DNA of 64,000 nt from Clostridiales bacterium (lineage in GTDB: Bacteria > Bacillota > Clostridia > Lachnospirales > Lachnospiraceae): positions 138,345 to 202,344 of the forward strand of contig JAHAJA010000006.1 in NCBI GenBank assembly GCA_018372435.1. The letters run 5' to 3'. The notes under the pieces were generated by a model that saw only the letters and a program-made list of their open reading frames with translations, was not told the origin of the DNA and did not search any database. This document shows positions 60,144 through 64,000 of the stretch, in pieces; the first letter of the stretch is position 1, and each line of letters begins with the position of its first letter. The position numbers and the translations under genes are program-made.

Positions 60144-60566
60144 TTAACTATCAGAATATTGACCATCTAATGGTCTTACCGAGAATTTTTCATTCGTAAG
60201 AACACCTTGTTTATCTACTAGTATCTGATATCCATCTTCTAATACTTTGCGAGTCCCCGCATCTAATGGCATGGAATACCAACTAGGTTTAACAAAGCCG
60301 AATTCTACTTCCTCACCTTCTTCAAACCACACTCGTATGGAGGTGCAAGCTCCCCAATACTCTATGACATAGTTTTTTACATGTCCAAATGTATATATAA
60401 ATGAGCTTTTATTCAAAAGTTCCTCTTTATTATCGGTTATTATACATACATCAATATCAGAGTCGGGCTGATTTGTTTTACGTGCAAAAGAACCAACAAG
60501 TACTATTGCTTCTACTTGTGGGTTCTTTTTCCCCCATTCGGTTATCATTTTAATAATATTACGCAT
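60144..60566 (-). CDS. small nucleotidyltransferase-domain protein
   Basis: 140 aa. IVLVGSFARKTNQPDSDIDV is a full nucleotidyltransferase motif (G-S-x9-D-x-D); a third acidic residue is in VEFGFVKPSW. The C-terminal part is short, with no HEPN partner gene nearby. Similar stand-alone proteins modify small molecules or proteins. GAGGTGAT precedes the ATG. Placed between the ABC ATPase (82 bp) and the response regulator (10 bp), it is part of the operon, an unusual companion for a two-component system. Confidence 0.8.
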   Translation of the reverse strand: MRNIIKMITEWGKKNPQVEAIVLVGSFARKTNQPDSDIDVCIITDNKEELLNKSSFIYTFGHVKNYVIEYWGACTSIRVWFEEGEEVEFGFVKPSWYSMPLDAGTRKVLEDGYQILVDKQGVLTNEKFSVRPLDGQYSDS

Positions 60567-60648
60567 ATGAGATCACCTCTACTTCTTCGTAAAAGATAAT
60601 CTAAGTATACCATTATATTCCTAAAAACACTATAGGAATACTTGTAAG

Positions 60649-61407
60649 TTACCAACCTTTCGATTTTAAAAATCGATATAAGGTATCTTCTCTTTGAGGC
60701 AAGTCATCTGTTCCGTATTCCGTTAATACTAGGTCACCGTCTATTCGACCATCCTTAATATACAGAATACGATTTCCCCGAAGGGCTGCTTTCAAATCAT
60801 GAGTAACCATAACTACTGATTGTCCCTCTGCATGAACCGCAGTAAATATATTCAATACACTTTCACCTTGTGAGGAATTCAAAGATCCAGTTGGTTCATC
60901 TGCAAACAATACTTTAGGTTTGTTAATAAGCGCTCTGCATATTGCAGCTCGTTGTCGTTGTCCACCAGACATCTGGTTAGGGAACTTATGTTTATGCTCT
61001 TTCAATTCTAACTTTTCCATTAGTTCTTTTGCTCGTTCTTCTACTGCCTTATGATTAACTTTTGTTTTATAAGTGGGGCTTACAATGTTCTCATAGACAT
61101 TAAGGTTAGGAATAAGATTAATACCTTGGAATACAAATCCAAGCTTATTCTTACGTAACTTCGTAATTTCTTTCTCCTTCATTCTTGTAATATCCTCATT
61201 ATCAAAGAATACCTTACCTGTAGTAACTTTATCCATTCCACTAAGTGAATATAACAGTGTTGATTTACCAGATCCGGAACTCCCCATAATTACTGTGAAA
61301 TCCCCCTCATATATATCTAAATCCATGTTTTTAATTATGTTATTGATCTCTCCATCTGTTATGAAGCTCTTGCATAATAGTTGCGTCTTTATAATTGAAT
61401 CTTTCAC
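60649..61407 (-). CDS. MacB/LolD-type ABC ATP-binding protein
   Basis: 252 aa from a GTG at 61405-61407, preceded by AGGAGGAG. Walker A is VIMGSSGSGKSTLLYSLSG, Q-loop GFVFQGINLIPNLNVYENIV, signature MSGGQRQRAAICRAL, Walker B VLFADEPTGSLN and switch His VVMVTHDLKAAL. This is the FtsE/LolD/MacB subfamily. The permease gene ends 12 bp upstream. Together they may remove or sense antimicrobial peptides or cell-wall compounds. Confidence 0.95.
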   Translation of the reverse strand: MKDSIIKTQLLCKSFITDGEINNIIKNMDLDIYEGDFTVIMGSSGSGKSTLLYSLSGMDKVTTGKVFFDNEDITRMKEKEITKLRKNKLGFVFQGINLIPNLNVYENIVSPTYKTKVNHKAVEERAKELMEKLELKEHKHKFPNQMSGGQRQRAAICRALINKPKVLFADEPTGSLNSSQGESVLNIFTAVHAEGQSVVMVTHDLKAALRGNRILYIKDGRIDGDLVLTEYGTDDLPQREDTLYRFLKSKGW

Positions 61408-61419
61408 TCTTAACTCCTC

Positions 61420-63732
61420 CTATTCCGTTACTAAATCCCTTACATCCACATGATATAAAGAATGACTAGATAATACGGTACTAATTATGAATAATAAAAA
61501 TGCACTGGCATTAAGAATAATGAGATGCACAACATTAATGGTAATTGGATATTTTCTAAATCCAAAGATACTAAGTGCAATTGACATGATATGTCCATAC
61601 GACATTATTGTTAATGGTACGGCAATAACTATTGCTACGATAGCAACAATTCCTACATAGTATAGATTAGACAACATTAAATCTCTTGTTGAATAACCGA
61701 TACATTTGTATATGCCATTACTTTTTTCGTTACTTGCATTCTTAAGCATTACAATACAGAAGATATTAATCCCTCCTATTAAGAAAACTAGCAAGATAAC
61801 AGGTGGTATTCCACTAATCTGAGGTGCCGTAATCATATTCATAATCGATGCAAATGCTTCTGTTCTAGGAATTACTTTTCCGTTATTTCCGATTATCTTT
61901 TTCATATCTTGGATGAACTGATTTATGTCTGTACCCTTTTTTAAGTAAATAGAACAGGCATTGTAGCTTATCGAAACTTTACTCGATGTATATGTATCTG
62001 TCCGTAAACGGCATGCATCGCCTAGTTGGTAATATGTCTGAAAAATCCCGGTAACTAATAACTTTTTCTTATATTTACCGCCGAGATAACATTCAATATA
62101 ATCTCCAATTTCTTTTTTCTGATCATTTGCAACCTTAGTTGATATAGCAATCTCATCTTTGGTCTTTGGATTGTAGCCTTGAATTACTGGTAAATTAACT
62201 TCACTGTAATCATCATAGACGAAGGCCGATAGGCTGGGGTTAACTATTTCTTTCTTCCAATCAAGAAGGATTCTCTCATCTTGAACAACATCCACTGCTT
62301 GCGTAACTCTCTCATCAGCCTCCACAACAGACTTCACATAAGTATATTGCTCTGAATTGGTAACATTAATAATTACATCGGAGGCATCTACCCCTAGCCA
62401 GTAATCATTCTTGTCTTTTTGTGAGTAAGCAACATCTAAAGAAATCATGCCGAAATTGATACTAAATACAGTTACAATCGCTGTTATTAGAATACCTATA
62501 ATACCTTTTTTATCCCTTACTATGTTTCGTAGTGCAATTCCCATTGGAGAAAATACAGCATTCACATTCCCTTTCAATCTTTGTTTCTTGGTATTGGTAT
62601 TCTGTAAACCATTCAAAGCATAGGTAGGCTTTATATTCTTAGTTTTATGAATAATCATATAGATAATCCCAAGAACGAATACGACAATAATTACAAAACA
62701 AGGAATTCCAGTGCGTATGACATTAATATCAGAATTTTCTCCAAGATTCTCATAAATTCTGCTTAATACCACTTTAGAGATTAGTTTTGATACATATATT
62801 CCAAAGGCACTTGCTACGGAAACAATTACGAAATAAAAAGTAAGATAGAACTTCAATATATCATTAGTATCATATCCGATTGTCTTATACACTGCAATAG
62901 ACTTAGCGTCTGCAATCATTGCATGACGAATCATGAAGTTAATAATTAAACAGCTTACAATTAACATAATACATCCAATAGCCAAGAATAAAGCAGATAC
63001 GATGTTAGTTGATAGCAACGCATTGGATAACATTTCATCAACAGTTACAATAAAACCTGGGAAAACCTCCGTATGTTTTTCCTGATATGCAGATTTTATA
63101 TCATCACCTATATAGCCATCTTTTGCATAGATTTTCAATAAATATTGTTGATGAAATTCCTCTGGGATATCCTTTACTAAAACGGCTGAATCAAATGCAG
63201 TCGAAGTAGAATATGGTTCCGCGAAAATTCCGCTAATCGTATACTTAAGCTCTTGTTTAGCATTCTTAATTACCAGCGTATCACCAATATTCAAATGAAA
63301 TTCATTCTTAATACAAGCTGGAATTAGACAACTTTTTTGTCCATTTTTATCCGCTAACGTAGAAGTACCCTCCAATAAACGAATTCTTCCATATACCTCA
63401 GGATTGTACGTGATTAAGTCCACAAATGCTTCCAACTTTTCTCCACCAACATACATATCATCTTCTATATAGGAATACGGTACAATGATTGAACTATCAA
63501 CTTCTTCTAGTTCTTCAAATCGATTTTGTAGTACTTCACACGAACTACGTTCAGGTGCGAATGAATATACCGTGATATCGGCAGGTTTACAGTCACCTTT
63601 TAATCTTTCGTAGGGTTCATTAATAGATGACAACATTGTCATCGATCCATTTAATAATGTCGTACATAACAATATAACAAAGAAAACCATTAACGATTGC
63701 ATTTTTCGTTGTCTAAATAACTTGGTCCACAT
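61420..63732 (-). CDS. FtsX/MacB-type ABC permease
   Basis: 770 aa from ATG 63730-63732, with AGAGGAGC 6 nt upstream. One N-terminal helix (SLMVFFVILLCTTLLNGSMT) is followed by a large extracellular MacB_PCD domain (about residues 45-230), a first FtsX domain (NIVSALFLAIGCIMLIVSCL, AMIADAKSIAVYKTIGYDTN), a second periplasmic-type domain (about 425-640) and the second FtsX domain (IPPVILLVFLIGGINIFCIV, KSNGIYKCIGYSTRDLMLS). It is the mechanotransmitting membrane partner of the ATPase just downstream. First gene of the operon; its promoter lies in 63733-63914, not clearly defined. Confidence 0.93.
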   Translation of the reverse strand: MWTKLFRQRKMQSLMVFFVILLCTTLLNGSMTMLSSINEPYERLKGDCKPADITVYSFAPERSSCEVLQNRFEELEEVDSSIIVPYSYIEDDMYVGGEKLEAFVDLITYNPEVYGRIRLLEGTSTLADKNGQKSCLIPACIKNEFHLNIGDTLVIKNAKQELKYTISGIFAEPYSTSTAFDSAVLVKDIPEEFHQQYLLKIYAKDGYIGDDIKSAYQEKHTEVFPGFIVTVDEMLSNALLSTNIVSALFLAIGCIMLIVSCLIINFMIRHAMIADAKSIAVYKTIGYDTNDILKFYLTFYFVIVSVASAFGIYVSKLISKVVLSRIYENLGENSDINVIRTGIPCFVIIVVFVLGIIYMIIHKTKNIKPTYALNGLQNTNTKKQRLKGNVNAVFSPMGIALRNIVRDKKGIIGILITAIVTVFSINFGMISLDVAYSQKDKNDYWLGVDASDVIINVTNSEQYTYVKSVVEADERVTQAVDVVQDERILLDWKKEIVNPSLSAFVYDDYSEVNLPVIQGYNPKTKDEIAISTKVANDQKKEIGDYIECYLGGKYKKKLLVTGIFQTYYQLGDACRLRTDTYTSSKVSISYNACSIYLKKGTDINQFIQDMKKIIGNNGKVIPRTEAFASIMNMITAPQISGIPPVILLVFLIGGINIFCIVMLKNASNEKSNGIYKCIGYSTRDLMLSNLYYVGIVAIVAIVIAVPLTIMSYGHIMSIALSIFGFRKYPITINVVHLIILNASAFLLFIISTVLSSHSLYHVDVRDLVTE

Positions 63733-63914
63733 CTTATTTGCTCCTCTCATAGATGCAATTATAAGGCGATTGTTAAACTCTTATATTTGCATTACGTATA
63801 CTATTTTACAAGTTATACGCTATCGTTCTTGATGCCTATATCTCTATCATAATCTATAGTTATTAAATAAAAATTGTTAAAATATAAATAATTATAAATA
63901 ACGGTTCTATAATA

Positions 63915-63960
63915 AATGTTGGGGTACACGATTTAACTCGTAAACTCCAACATTTTATTT
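63915..63960. terminator. hairpin near the right edge
   Basis: AATGTTGGGGT (63915-63925) pairs with ACTCCAACATT (63944-63954) with one G-U, followed on plus by TTATTTTATAAT. It ends a gene that is not inside the window, or one read leftward from the right. Confidence 0.55.
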
Positions 63961-64000
63961 TATAATAAAAAAGACCTCCAAGTGCCAGTCTAGCCAACAA

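Overview
The window looks like a chromosomal stretch of a low-GC, spore-forming Clostridia, most likely a plant-fibre-degrading Lachnospiraceae in the Lachnoclostridium (Clostridium) phytofermentans area. This is inferred from AT-rich codon use, strong AGGAGG ribosome sites, GapN, GH39/GH43 xylan enzymes under AraC regulators, collagen-like exosporium proteins, LytTR-DUF3021-ABC modules and ECF/B12-riboswitch genes. No rRNA, tRNA, CRISPR array or prophage was seen. About 80 percent of genes lie on the minus strand.

Layout. 1-8 kb: small stress/resistance genes (MarR, GNATs, glyoxalase-fold proteins, nucleotidyltransferase, methyltransferase, nitroreductase) mixed with gene relics (SDR, GH39 tail, GNAT, methyltransferase). 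8-12 kb: a GH43-GH39 pair divergent from an AraC regulator. 12-20 kb: acetyltransferases, a J-domain mini-operon, gapN, and membrane/PHP/cupin genes. 20-24.4 kb: a LytTR-DUF3021-ABC operon and a radical-SAM enzyme coupled to a Cys-rich membrane protein. 24.6-27.6 kb: glyoxalase-fold protein and a dxs-like gene downstream of a MerR regulator. 27.7-32.3 kb: spore-surface locus with three BclA-like collagen proteins and a TPR glycosyltransferase. 32.3-36.7 kb: frameshifted DUF6544 gene, a B12-riboswitch operon (DUF4430 + ECF S component), a 12-unit tandem array of small palindromes, and an ABC exporter with a long attenuator-like leader. 37-46.6 kb: sugar catabolism genes, GDPD, orphan regulators, a tyrosine recombinase and a ferritin-like protein. 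46.6-49.2 kb: a second GH43/AraC pair. 49.3-57.9 kb: an acylphosphatase gene broken by one TGA, lipoproteins, aminoglycoside-modifying-type enzymes, EamA transporter, rubredoxin, DUF445. 58-63.7 kb: an operon of ABC transporter, nucleotidyltransferase and two-component system.

How parts work together. The two AraC/glycosidase pairs share the same design: AraC on plus with a near-consensus promoter, xylan enzymes divergent on minus. Several small-molecule defence genes (tandem GNAT, DUF2798 membrane protein, ABC exporter, ANT(6)-type enzyme) have leaders containing short open frames or competing hairpins, suggesting attenuation control. The most unusual observations are the 17-bp-period palindrome array at 34824-35026, the ABC leader at 36752-36980, the DUF2798 leader at 17784-17920, the translational switch at 13077-13155, and the radical-SAM/Cys-rich pair at 23287-24362.
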